Assembly: GCF_014838745.1 (NCBI RefSeq)
Contig: NZ_JABUXR010000001.1
Span: 1-64,000 of the forward strand
Direction: 5' to 3'
DNA: 64,000 nucleotides
From: Limosilactobacillus urinaemulieris
Lineage (GTDB): Bacteria; Bacillota; Bacilli; Lactobacillales; Lactobacillaceae
Program-made: the position numbers and the translations under genes
In this document: positions 17,640 through 25,762 of the stretch, one piece after another
Position numbering within the stretch: position 1 is the stretch's first letter
Layout: each line of letters opens with the position of its first letter
The notes under the pieces: model-generated
The model's database searches: none
Told to the model about the DNA's origin: nothing
The model's input: only the letters and a program-made list of their open reading frames with translations

Positions 17640-18536
17640 ATGCAAAAAATACCATTTATTCAAGATACAAATGATGTTGAACATATTGATGGCATTACGA
17701 GTGCTTTTCCATATACAATGCACCGTCGTGATTTAACCACTGATGTTATCCCGTGGCACTGGCACGAAGAAGTAGAGTTTAACTATGCCTATCAAGGGTC
17801 AATAGAAATTCAAACTTTTGATCATACCTACATAATTAAGCAGGGGGAAGCCTATTTCATTAATACCAATGTGATGGATAAAAAGCAAAAAGCTGCCGGT
17901 TCTTCAAAGACAGTTGAACATGCCCACCTTTTCCATCTGATTCTGCTTGGCGGGTATTTCAATAGTGCCTTTTACACCAAATACCTAAACCCTGTTTTAA
18001 AAAATCGTTCAGTTGAAGTTTTAGTGATTCGAGAATCTAACCCGACAGGCAAAAAATTCATTACCTTACTCCACCAACTAACAGAATTAGCGGATCGGTC
18101 CGATAAGGAATTTGAAATTCGTAATCTCCTTTCACAAGCCTGGTTGACACTGATTGCTGAAATTAAGCTTCAAGAACAACATCAGCAATTGACGGTTAGC
18201 CCACGTGAACGCAGCAAAAATATTTTAGCGTATTTACACAAACACTATGCGGAAAAGGTAACAATCAATGATATTGCGACTGCGGTTAATGTTAGTCCCA
18301 AAGAATGTATTCGGTCATTTAAGAAAAACATTCACCAAACGCCAATTGAATATTTATTAAATTACCGGATTGAGCAGGCAAAGAAATTATTGCGTCAGTC
18401 GGAACCTTCGATCACAGATGTTGCTTTGCAGGCGGGATTCAGTACGAGTGCCTATTTTAGTAAAATATTTAAGGAACGAGTAGGACTGACACCGCGAGAA
18501 TATCGGCAACAGCAGGATAAGACTATCAATAGTTAG
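17640..18536 (+). CDS. AraC family transcriptional regulator
   Basis: 298 aa: N-terminal cupin sensor (HWHEEVEFNYAY near residue 39) and two C-terminal HTH motifs (INDIATAVNVSPKECIRSFK near 206; ITDVALQAGFSTSAYFSKIFK near 258). It is divergent from the alcohol dehydrogenase, which it likely controls. The ribosome site is weak (AGGGAAG, 15 nt off). Confidence 0.85.
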   Translation: MQKIPFIQDTNDVEHIDGITSAFPYTMHRRDLTTDVIPWHWHEEVEFNYAYQGSIEIQTFDHTYIIKQGEAYFINTNVMDKKQKAAGSSKTVEHAHLFHLILLGGYFNSAFYTKYLNPVLKNRSVEVLVIRESNPTGKKFITLLHQLTELADRSDKEFEIRNLLSQAWLTLIAEIKLQEQHQQLTVSPRERSKNILAYLHKHYAEKVTINDIATAVNVSPKECIRSFKKNIHQTPIEYLLNYRIEQAKKLLRQSEPSITDVALQAGFSTSAYFSKIFKERVGLTPREYRQQQDKTINS

Positions 18537-18624
18537 TTTGCTTGACTAGTGATTAAGTAGTAATTAAGGATATGAAGCTAAGGCTTTAATGAAGAGATTA
18601 GTTCTGAAGGTTAAAATGATATTA

Positions 18625-18652
18625 TTGACATATCGAAAAATGACGATATAAT
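18625..18652 (+). promoter_or_regulatory. promoter with overlapping ArsR operator
   Basis: TTGACA (18625-18630), 16-bp spacer, TATAAT (18647-18652). A perfect palindrome ATATCG-N8-CGATAT (18630-18649) covers the spacer and -10. Transcription should start at or within a base or two of the ATG at 18659. Confidence 0.7.
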
Positions 18653-18658
18653 GAAATC

Positions 18659-18979
18659 ATGAAATTAAATGAAAAACTATTTAAAGCGTTAGCAAATAAA
18701 ACGCGTCTTGAGATCCTACAGTGGTTGAAAGATCCTGAGAATGAGATTTGTGTACCAACCTGTCTACCAATCAGAGAAGAAATCAAGAACTATGGTGGTG
18801 TTTGTGTTGGTGACCTAGTTAATCAGTCTGGGTTAGCTCAATCGACAATTTCATCTTACCTGACTATGCTGGAGGAGGCGGAACTTGTTATTTCTGAGCG
18901 TCATGGTAAGTGGACATACTATCGTCGAAATGAGCAAGCAATCCAGAAACTTAGCGATTTGATAAAGGAAGAATTATAG
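18659..18979 (+). CDS. ArsR/SmtB family regulator
   Basis: 106-aa winged-helix protein. The HTH is QSGLAQSTISSYLTMLEEAEL near residues 56-76, with the wing SERHGKWTYYR. Three Cys (31, 35, 49) in an insertion before the HTH could sense metal, thiol or electrophile. No ribosome site precedes the ATG, and the -10 ends 6 nt before it, so the mRNA looks leaderless. The operator over its own promoter implies autorepression. Confidence 0.85.
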   Translation: MKLNEKLFKALANKTRLEILQWLKDPENEICVPTCLPIREEIKNYGGVCVGDLVNQSGLAQSTISSYLTMLEEAELVISERHGKWTYYRRNEQAIQKLSDLIKEEL

Positions 18980-19006
18980 TGGTTCTTCTTTTATTTTTAG
19001 AATAAT

Positions 19007-19026
19007 ATATCGTTAAATAGCAATAT
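19007..19026. promoter_or_regulatory. second ArsR-type operator
   Basis: ATATCG-N8-CAATAT, the same half-site and spacing as the operator at 18630-18649 with one mismatch, just before the 28-aa ORF and the FMN-reductase gene. Confidence 0.5.
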
Positions 19027-19060
19027 GTAAATCAGAAGTGGAATATTGGAGGAAGAAAAA

Positions 19061-19147
19061 ATGTTAATCAATCAATTAATTGCAATTGGTGTACTATCAC
19101 TAATTATTTTTACCCTTGCTGGTGGGAGTACTCCAAAGAGAAAATAA
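19061..19147 (+). CDS. 28-aa hydrophobic peptide
   Basis: ATG 19061 follows a strong GGAGGA site. The peptide is a single hydrophobic helix with a basic tail (STPKRK). It lies between an ArsR operator and the FMN-reductase gene. The good site and position suggest real translation; no family recognised. Confidence 0.5.
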   Translation: MLINQLIAIGVLSLIIFTLAGGSTPKRK

Positions 19148-19244
19148 TTTAAGATAGTTTCTTTGCATAGTCAATCATTCAATTTAAGTCTTTTATTTTT
19201 TCTTGGTAACTAATTACAATGAAAATAGAAAAGGAGCGATTCAA

Positions 19245-19784
19245 ATGAAAAAGATTGTCGTTTTAACTGGTAGTCCGCACCATCCAGGAACATCAGAAAG
19301 ACTAGCAGATGCCTTTGTTAAAGGAGCAACTGAAGCAGGTAACGAAGTATATCGGTTTGATGCTGGACGGCGAATTAATGAATTTTCAATGATTCAGCTG
19401 GAAGATAATCACCCAGGACAAGAAATCGAAGTAGAACCGGACGACATCATTAAGCAAGAAGTGATGCCCAAGTTATTAGATGCCGATATTGTGGTCCTTG
19501 TGAGTTCGCTTTATTATTACGGTGTTAATGCTGCTCTTAAAGCAGTAATCGATCGCTTTTATAATTACAATCACGAATTGCATGGCGATAAGAAGGCAAT
19601 TACGCTGGTTTCTGGTTATGGTCAGGAAGATGCCTTTGCTTCACTAAAGCTATACTTTAAGCAATTACTTAATTACATGCGTTGGGAGCAGGTTGGAAGT
19701 GTCCTGGCTGCGGATTCTTGGAATGAAAAGAAGTTAGCAAAGCACGTTCAAGAAGCATACGAATTAGGTGAAACAATCAAATAA
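19245..19784 (+). CDS. NAD(P)H-dependent flavin oxidoreductase (NADPH-FMN reductase fold)
   Basis: 179 aa from ATG 19245 (AAAGGAG site); the upstream frame from 19203 lacks a site. Flavodoxin-like start VVLTGSPHHPGTSERLADAF binds FMN phosphate; SSLYYYGVNAALKAVIDRF is the conserved second block. Probably reduces quinones, flavins or nitro/azo compounds. Downstream of the ArsR gene and upstream of an aldo/keto reductase, suggesting a detoxification operon. Confidence 0.8.
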   Translation: MKKIVVLTGSPHHPGTSERLADAFVKGATEAGNEVYRFDAGRRINEFSMIQLEDNHPGQEIEVEPDDIIKQEVMPKLLDADIVVLVSSLYYYGVNAALKAVIDRFYNYNHELHGDKKAITLVSGYGQEDAFASLKLYFKQLLNYMRWEQVGSVLAADSWNEKKLAKHVQEAYELGETIK

Positions 19785-19814
19785 TTGTGAATCAGCTGAA
19801 GAGGGGTGCCTTAA

Positions 19815-20819
19815 ATGAAGTACAGTCATATTCCGGGAACAGATATTAAGATTTCAAAGTTAGCAATTGGTGGGATGAGTTTTGGGATTCCAGCGGTTAA
19901 AACTTATCGGTGGATTTTAGATGAAGACCAGACCGATAAGATGGTACAATATGCCCTCGATTTAGGGATCAACTTTTTTGATACAGCAAATGTCTATGGT
20001 ACAGGGACTAGTGAAGAATTTATTGGAAAATCACTAAAGAAGCACCAAATCCCGCGAGATCAAGTAGCAATTGCCAGCAAGGTGTATTTTAATGATGGAC
20101 GATTGTCAAAGGAAGCAATCAATCGTGAAATTGATGGAACTTTGAAGCGTTTAGGCACTGACTATCTTGACCTATATATCATTCACCGATTTGATTATGA
20201 TCACCCAATTGAAGAAACAATGGCAGCACTTAATAACCTTATTGAAGAAGGAAAAGTTCGTGCGATTGGGGCGTCCGCAATGTATGGCTACCAGTTCCAG
20301 AACATGCAGCACATTGCGGAGAAAAACGGCTGGCACCAATTTGTGGCAATGGAGAACCACTATAACTTACTTTACCGCGAAGATAAACGTGAGCTAATTC
20401 CGATTTGTAAACAAGATGGGGTAATGTTAATGCCATATAGTCCACTGGCTGGTGGTCACCTTGCCCGACCAACTTGAGATAGTTCATCAAAACGGAGTCA
20501 AGTGGACACTTCTGCCCGTTCTAAATACGATCATGCTAAGCAACAGGATTTACCGATTATCAGACGGGTGGCAGAATTAGCGGAAAAGTATAACGCCAAG
20601 ATGTCACAAATCGCCCTTGTCTGGCAATGGGCAAAGGGTGTTACCGCACCTATTATTGGTGCAACTAAGGAGCAGAACCTTGACGATGCTGCCCAGGCAG
20701 TTAACATCGAATTAACGCCAGAAGAAGTAGCATATTTGGAAGAGCCATACACGGCTCATGAAATCGTCGGTGCTCTTGATCAAAATCCAGCTGGTCTGTT
20801 GCCAAAGGATGTAAAGTAA
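19815..20819 (+). pseudogene. aldo/keto reductase interrupted by one in-frame TGA
   Basis: ATG 19815 (AGAGGGG site) opens a normal aldo/keto reductase: FFDTANVYGTGTSEE (catalytic Asp/Tyr), IASKVY (Lys), YIIHRFD (His), PYSPLAGGHLARPT. TGA at 20475-20477 stops it, but the same frame continues to 20819 with the NADPH-binding tail (AKGVTAPIIGATKEQNLDDA). The TGA replaces a codon expected to be TGG (ARPTW). Restored length is 334 aa. The downstream ATG at 20502 has no ribosome site, so the tail is not a separate gene. Confidence 0.85.
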
Positions 20820-20823
20820 AGTC

Positions 20824-20854
20824 TCACATATAATTATGCTATAATTATATGTGA
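20824..20854. promoter_or_regulatory. toxin-antitoxin operator/promoter palindrome
   Basis: TCACATATAATTAT-gct-ATAATTATATGTGA: a perfect 14-bp inverted repeat that contains a TATAAT -10 (20840-20845) and ends next to the antitoxin ribosome site. Confidence 0.7.
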
Positions 20855-20864
20855 GGTGAATGTA

Positions 20865-21131
20865 ATGAAATATAAAACTGTTAAGGCACGAAGGCAGGGG
20901 ACTTCACTAACTTTAACTGTTCCCGCTCAGTTTAAGGTATGTGAAAATGCATTATTTGAACCACAACTATTAGACGACGGGACAATTCAGTATAGTCCTG
21001 TTGCAAGTTCGGCTGATATAGAACATGATCGAAAAATGATTGAACGATCATTTGAGTCTGATAAGCTACTTACTGAAGAAGATATGAAGCAGCGCTTTGG
21101 AAAATATGGTTGGGGAAAAGATGAAGATTAA
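20865..21131 (+). CDS. type II antitoxin (AbrB/MazE-like N-terminus)
   Basis: 88 aa from ATG 20865 (GAGGTGA site; the GTG at 20856 overlaps it). The N-terminus KYKTVKARRQGTSLTLTVP is a swapped-hairpin AbrB-type DNA-binding region; the acidic C-terminus (ESDKLLTEEDMKQRF) is a typical toxin-wrapping helix. It overlaps the toxin gene by 11 nt, and the palindrome upstream is the likely autoregulatory site. Confidence 0.75.
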   Translation: MKYKTVKARRQGTSLTLTVPAQFKVCENALFEPQLLDDGTIQYSPVASSADIEHDRKMIERSFESDKLLTEEDMKQRFGKYGWGKDED

Positions 21132-21429
21132 ATATACCAGTCACTTTGCAGCTTCATTAGATCAAATTATTTCATATTGGCAAACCCAGCTAAAATTATC
21201 ACCAGAAAAGATCGATCAATTTACGTTTCATATTGATAAAAAGATTAGATTGTTGAAAAATTTTCCAAAACTTGGTCAAGATGTTACTAATTTGTATGGC
21301 TTTACTGAACAGACATATCGCCTTTTAATTGGCAGCAGTTATGGAATCTTTTATCGAATTAATTCAAAGAAAAATATAATTATCGTTGGTGCTATTTTTG
21401 GCACATCAGAAATGAAAGTCAAATTTTAA
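21121..21429 (+). CDS. type II toxin, RelE/ParE family
   Basis: 102 aa from ATG 21121, inside the end of the antitoxin gene. The ParE/RelE pattern is visible: YTSHFAASLDQIISYW, ALxxFPxLG-like LLKNFPKLGQDV, and YRLLIGSSYGIFYRI with I-V-G-A-I-F ending. It either cleaves ribosome-bound mRNA or inhibits gyrase; which one cannot be told. Confidence 0.8.
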   Translation: MKIKYTSHFAASLDQIISYWQTQLKLSPEKIDQFTFHIDKKIRLLKNFPKLGQDVTNLYGFTEQTYRLLIGSSYGIFYRINSKKNIIIVGAIFGTSEMKVKF

Positions 21430-21452
21430 TTATTTTCTATATCGAGCAAATA

Positions 21453-21486
21453 AGGTTCGTAGCAGTTAATGCTACGAACCCTATTT
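21453..21486. terminator. terminator
   Basis: AGGTTCGTAGC / GCTACGAACC stem followed by TATTTTGTT; ends the toxin transcript. Confidence 0.75.
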
Positions 21487-21636
21487 TGTTAGCTTGTTAA
21501 TAATTTGCTGTTGAACTATCTCAAGATCATTATCAACTGCAAGGATATTAAAGAGCTTTGTCTGGAAAATATAAGCTATCACAGGACCAACAATCGACCT
21601 CAGTAGCTGGACCGGAGTATTTATATTGTTATTCTT
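21481..21636 (-). pseudogene. C-terminal remnant of a TetR-like regulator
   Basis: On the minus strand, directly after the LysR stop and in the same frame, 51 sense codons run to TAG at 21481: ...TPVQLLRSIVGPVIAYIF then ...DNDLEIVQQQIINKL. The pattern resembles the last helices of TetR-family effector domains. There is no start, HTH or ribosome site, so it is a fragment left by recombination. Assignment is tentative. Confidence 0.45.
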
Positions 21637-22512
21637 CTAGTCTAATGATGCCAATAAACGTTGGGTAAATAACTTAGCCACTTTAGACTGGGTGACATTC
21701 TTTTTCCAAATAATGTTTGTTGATTCAGAAATAGATGGTGAAAGCGGCCGGAAGGTGAGTTCGCTGTTGTTTGAAGTGTTGAGGAGGTTATCGAAAGTAA
21801 GAATGTAGGCACTCCCTTGTTTAACCATTAACTCCGCATTAAAAACTAACGTGTAAGTACCGATAATGTTAATTTCTTTTCCTACGTTACCCCACCAATC
21901 CTGGAAGCGGTGTTCATCAAGAGCTTGCTCGGATACCAGAAGCGGAAGACCAATAAGATCAGCGGGTCCAATAACATTTTTTTGAGCAAGGGGATCGTCT
22001 TTTTGCATGGCTAATCCCCACCGATCAGTTTCCGGTAATTGAAGATGATGGTAGCTGTCAAGACTACGGTGAGCCATTAAGACCGCAAAATCAATGGTAC
22101 CGTGTTTTAATGCAGTTTCCATTTCATCAGCATTTCCGCTAACTAGCCGAATTTTAACATCAGGATAGTCCTGAATAATCCCGCTTAGTACTTCCATGAT
22201 TCGCTGCATTCCAATACTTTCGCCAGCACCAATTGAGAGCGTCCCAGTAACAACTTGTTCCTTTTGGATATTAGTGGCTGTTTGATCCGCAAGTTGAATA
22301 ATTTCTTTTGCACGAGCTTGGAGATACTCGCCTTCGTCTGTTAAAGTAATTTGCCGATGCCCACGGATAAATAATTTGACACCAAGTTCACTTTCTAAAT
22401 CTGCTAGTTGCTTTGATAATGTCGGTTGAGATACTAGTAGTTCTCGAGCAGCTTTGGTGATATTTCGTTGTTGGGCAACAGCGAGAAAGTAACGTAAAAC
22501 CCGAAGTTCCAT
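21637..22512 (-). CDS. LysR family transcriptional regulator
   Basis: 291 aa from ATG 22512; GGGAGAGGA lies between it and the in-frame ATG 22527. The HTH (ITKAARELLVSQPTLSKQLADLE) is near residue 18. It is divergent from the acetyltransferase/hydrolase pair and probably controls them. Its sequence is close to the LysR at 12419-13303. Confidence 0.85.
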   Translation of the reverse strand: MELRVLRYFLAVAQQRNITKAARELLVSQPTLSKQLADLESELGVKLFIRGHRQITLTDEGEYLQARAKEIIQLADQTATNIQKEQVVTGTLSIGAGESIGMQRIMEVLSGIIQDYPDVKIRLVSGNADEMETALKHGTIDFAVLMAHRSLDSYHHLQLPETDRWGLAMQKDDPLAQKNVIGPADLIGLPLLVSEQALDEHRFQDWWGNVGKEINIIGTYTLVFNAELMVKQGSAYILTFDNLLNTSNNSELTFRPLSPSISESTNIIWKKNVTQSKVAKLFTQRLLASLD

Positions 22513-22617
22513 ATGATCCTCTCCCATAACTAAAAGCTATTTTTAATCATATTATATAAGCATTTCACATCATAGCAAAGGGAAAATATAATAAAGACAG
22601 TTAATTAAAAGAGGTGA

Positions 22618-23094
22618 GTGATAATTACAAAGCAGTTAAAAGTGGATCAACGATTATTAAAGCAGAATCAACGGCTGTTACGTCATCTGAATACCTCTTG
22701 CTTGAATGACCGCCAAATCAAGCAGTTATTAAATGAGATTTTTGGTTATCAGATAGAAGATAGTAATCAGTTTTTATTACCGTTTTACAGTGACTATGGT
22801 CGAAATATTAAGCTTGGCAAAAATATTTCAGTCAGTTGTAATGTCACGATAGCAGATAAGGCCGGAATTAGGATTGGTGATAACGTTGAGATTGGCTCTT
22901 CGACCTCATTATTAACCGTTGATGGTAATCAAAGCGGACCGATTGTCATCGATTCAGGTGTGAAAATTGGTGGAAACGTAATTATTTTGCCGAATGTTCA
23001 TATTGGAACTGATGCAGTAATTAGTGCTGGGTCAATTATTACTCACGATATTCCAGCAAGAGAAAATATTTCATACGTATACGAGGAGAGATAA
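22618..23094 (+). CDS. hexapeptide-repeat O-acetyltransferase (LbH fold)
   Basis: 158 aa from GTG 22618 (AAGAGGTGA site). Left-handed beta-helix repeats (IGDNVEIGSS, IGGNVIILPNVHIG, ISAGSIITHDIP) show acetyl-CoA-dependent acyltransferase fold of the maltose/galactoside acetyltransferase type. The conserved catalytic His region is reduced (SLLTVDG instead of NH-containing loop), so activity is uncertain. It is joined to the hydrolase by a 2-nt gap. A related gene lies at 36489. Confidence 0.7.
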   Translation: MIITKQLKVDQRLLKQNQRLLRHLNTSCLNDRQIKQLLNEIFGYQIEDSNQFLLPFYSDYGRNIKLGKNISVSCNVTIADKAGIRIGDNVEIGSSTSLLTVDGNQSGPIVIDSGVKIGGNVIILPNVHIGTDAVISAGSIITHDIPARENISYVYEER

Positions 23095-23096
23095 CA

Positions 23097-24071
23097 ATGC
23101 AAGAATTACATTTAACTCAAGAATGGGATAAGGTATTTCCTAAAAGCGATAAAGTTGATCACAAAAAAGTAACTTTTACTAACCACTTTGGTATTACTTT
23201 AGCAGCAGACCAATACACACCGAAGAACTACGAAGGCAAGTTACCGGCATTGGCAGTGGCTGGACCTTTCGGGGCAGTGAAGGAACAGTCTAGTGGCTTG
23301 TATGCTCAAACGATGGCGGAACGGGGCTACTTGACAATTGCCTTTGATCCATCCTTTACTGGCGAAAGTGGTGGCGATGTCCGCGATGTTTTTTCATTGG
23401 ATATTAATACTGAAGATTACCAAGCTGCAGTGGACTATTTAAGTAACCTAGATAATGTTGAGCCAGAGGAAATCGGCATTATCGGTATCTGTGGTTGGGG
23501 CGGAATTTCTCTCAATGCTGCCGCAATTGATCCGCGGATTAAGGCCACCGCTGCTGTAACAATGTACGATATGCCACGGATTGGTGCGAATGGCTATTTT
23601 GATCAAGGAACCGCTGATGACCGTTATGAAAGTAAAAAACAAATTGCTGAGCAGCGAACTAAAGAATATGGTCAAAAGAATTTAGCTAAAGCTGGTGGCT
23701 GCTACGATTACCCCGCTCCTGATGATCAACCAGACTTTGTCAAGCAGTACAGTGCTTATTACAAGACCAAGCGTGGTTACCACAAGCGTTCAGTTAACTC
23801 CAATGAAGGTTGGGTATTGCAGAGTCAGCCAGCTTGGATGAACACTAAGATTTTGGTTCACCCCGAAGACCTTAAGAATGCAGTTTTGATTGTTCATGGT
23901 GAGAAGGCCCACTCACGTTATATGGGTGAAGATACCTTTAAGAAATTAAAGGGTGATAATAAGGAATTAGTAATTGTCCCTGGTGCAACGCATACTGACT
24001 TGTACGATGGTGGCGACCATGATTATATTCCGTTTGACAAGATTGATAGTTTCTTTAAGAAGAACCTGTAG
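23097..24071 (+). CDS. alpha/beta hydrolase of dienelactone-hydrolase type
   Basis: 324 aa. The nucleophile elbow reads GICGWGG, giving Cys instead of Ser (near residue 141), as in dienelactone hydrolase-like YcjY proteins. The His is in GATHTDLYDGGDH near 300. Role unknown; the LysR context suggests response to a xenobiotic. Ends at a terminator. Confidence 0.75.
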   Translation: MQELHLTQEWDKVFPKSDKVDHKKVTFTNHFGITLAADQYTPKNYEGKLPALAVAGPFGAVKEQSSGLYAQTMAERGYLTIAFDPSFTGESGGDVRDVFSLDINTEDYQAAVDYLSNLDNVEPEEIGIIGICGWGGISLNAAAIDPRIKATAAVTMYDMPRIGANGYFDQGTADDRYESKKQIAEQRTKEYGQKNLAKAGGCYDYPAPDDQPDFVKQYSAYYKTKRGYHKRSVNSNEGWVLQSQPAWMNTKILVHPEDLKNAVLIVHGEKAHSRYMGEDTFKKLKGDNKELVIVPGATHTDLYDGGDHDYIPFDKIDSFFKKNL

Positions 24072-24078
24072 TAATAAT

Positions 24079-24137
24079 TAGCAAAAACCGAGGCATCCTA
24101 GAATTGCGAATATTTCTAGTGTACTTCGGTTAATTTA
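24079..24137. terminator. terminator
   Basis: ACCGAGG...CTAGAA / TTCTAG...TTCGGT stem between the hydrolase and thrC, which converge. Confidence 0.6.
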
Positions 24138-24152
24138 AAATGATCAAAATTA

Positions 24153-25649
24153 TTAATACGTTGAAGTAAGTAACTTACTAATCGTTTCTTCCATTTTGGT
24201 TGGCTGGATTACTTGCTCAGCTCGGATTGACTGATTGAATAAGGCTTGAACATTATTACTGAAAGGCTGCTGGATAATATTTTGCAAATCTTGAACGGCT
24301 GCTAAGCCTGAACTTGATACTGATTTTCCGGTAATAGCCTTGTAAACTGTTTCAGGGAACTTATACGGACTAGCCGTTGATACAATAACCGTTGGTGTCT
24401 TGTCATTATGGCTGGCTTGGTATTGCTTAGTAACAAATGAAGCAACAGCCGTATGGGGATCAATCAGGTAACCATCTGCTTCATAAATCCGCTGGATCTC
24501 TTGGATGACCTGATCCTGAGTAGCAAATCCGGCAGCAAACTGATGATCTAACTGTTCTTTAATGGCAGAATTGATTTGGTAATGACCCTCTTGTGCTAAT
24601 TGGTTCATATACCTACTAATTAGTTCAGCATTATTACCAGCTAAATCAAATAATAGTCGCTCTAAATTGCTGGATACTAAGATATCCATTGCGGGAGAAT
24701 TAGTTAAGTAAAACTGACGCTGACGGTTGTATTCTCCGGTTTTGAAAAAGTCAGTCAGAACATTATTTTCATCAGAAGCACAAATCAATTTATTAACTGG
24801 CAATCCTAACTTCTTAGCGTAATAGCCAGCTAGGATATCACCAAAATTACCAGTAGGGACGGCAAAGTTCAGGGCATCGCCAACCTTAATTTTACCCTTA
24901 TCTACCAGTTGAACATAGGCACTAAAGTAGTAAGCAATCTGTAGAATTAAGCGCCCGATATTCATTGAATTAGCTGAGGAGAATTGATAGCCGTTTTGTT
25001 GGAGTTGATGATTAAATGTGATATCGTTAAAAATTCGTTTGACTTCAGTCTGGGCATCGTCAAAGTTACCTTCGATTGCAATAGCAGTAAGGTTATTCCC
25101 CCGTTGGCCCAACATTTGTTTCAATTGAACGGGACTAACTCCTCCATGGGGATAAAAGACAATTACTTGTGTACCGGACTGATTACTAAATCCCCGCATA
25201 GCAGCTGTTCCCGTATCGCCGGAAGTAGCAGTTAAAATAATAATTTTATTACTGATTTGTTCAATAGTAACTGCTGAGGTCATTAGATAGGGAAGAATTT
25301 GCAGTGCAACATCTTTAAAGGCTAAAGTCGGTCCATGAAAAAGTTCTAGGTAGTAATTATTTGAATGACTATTAGAAATAGGGGTAATTTGTTGACTATC
25401 CCATTGGTCGCCATAAGCCTGCTCGATACTTTTTTGTAGCTGATCAGGGGTAAAATCGTCGAAAAACAGGGTTAGGATCAGGTGTACAATTTGCTGATAA
25501 GTCATCTTAGGTAAGTTTTCGATCGGTAAAGATGAAGAAGGAAATTTGGTGGGGACTAGCAAACCACCGTCATCTGCTAGCCCCTTAATAATGGCTTGGG
25601 GTGCGTTTAAGTTTTTATCTAGTGGACCGCGTGTACTACGGTATTGCAT
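24153..25649 (-). CDS. thrC: threonine synthase
   Basis: 498-aa PLP enzyme converting O-phosphohomoserine to threonine. Visible: YRSTRG start, LFHGPTLAFKDVALQ with the PLP Lys, TATSGDTGTAAMRGF phosphate loop, and FAVPTGNFGDILAGYYAKK. GGAGG site, ATG 25649. It is divergent from hom-thrB, so the three last steps of threonine synthesis sit together. Confidence 0.95.
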   Translation of the reverse strand: MQYRSTRGPLDKNLNAPQAIIKGLADDGGLLVPTKFPSSSLPIENLPKMTYQQIVHLILTLFFDDFTPDQLQKSIEQAYGDQWDSQQITPISNSHSNNYYLELFHGPTLAFKDVALQILPYLMTSAVTIEQISNKIIILTATSGDTGTAAMRGFSNQSGTQVIVFYPHGGVSPVQLKQMLGQRGNNLTAIAIEGNFDDAQTEVKRIFNDITFNHQLQQNGYQFSSANSMNIGRLILQIAYYFSAYVQLVDKGKIKVGDALNFAVPTGNFGDILAGYYAKKLGLPVNKLICASDENNVLTDFFKTGEYNRQRQFYLTNSPAMDILVSSNLERLLFDLAGNNAELISRYMNQLAQEGHYQINSAIKEQLDHQFAAGFATQDQVIQEIQRIYEADGYLIDPHTAVASFVTKQYQASHNDKTPTVIVSTASPYKFPETVYKAITGKSVSSSGLAAVQDLQNIIQQPFSNNVQALFNQSIRAEQVIQPTKMEETISKLLTSTY

Positions 25650-25762
25650 ATCATTACCTCCAATTATGACTAAAATCGTAACTCTTTGTTTGATATTGTA
25701 CCTGTCTTAACGGTATGTTACAATCGGAAAATGAAAAAATAATGAGAAAATGAGGTGGCATT

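Noticed and set aside
20475-20477. TGA as a selenocysteine codon
   Set aside because: The position corresponds to Trp, not a catalytic Cys, and there is no sign of a SECIS element.
20502-20819. Open frame with its own ATG as a separate gene
   Set aside because: Same frame as the upstream reductase, no ribosome site, and it encodes only the C-terminal cofactor-binding tail; treated as part of the pseudogene.
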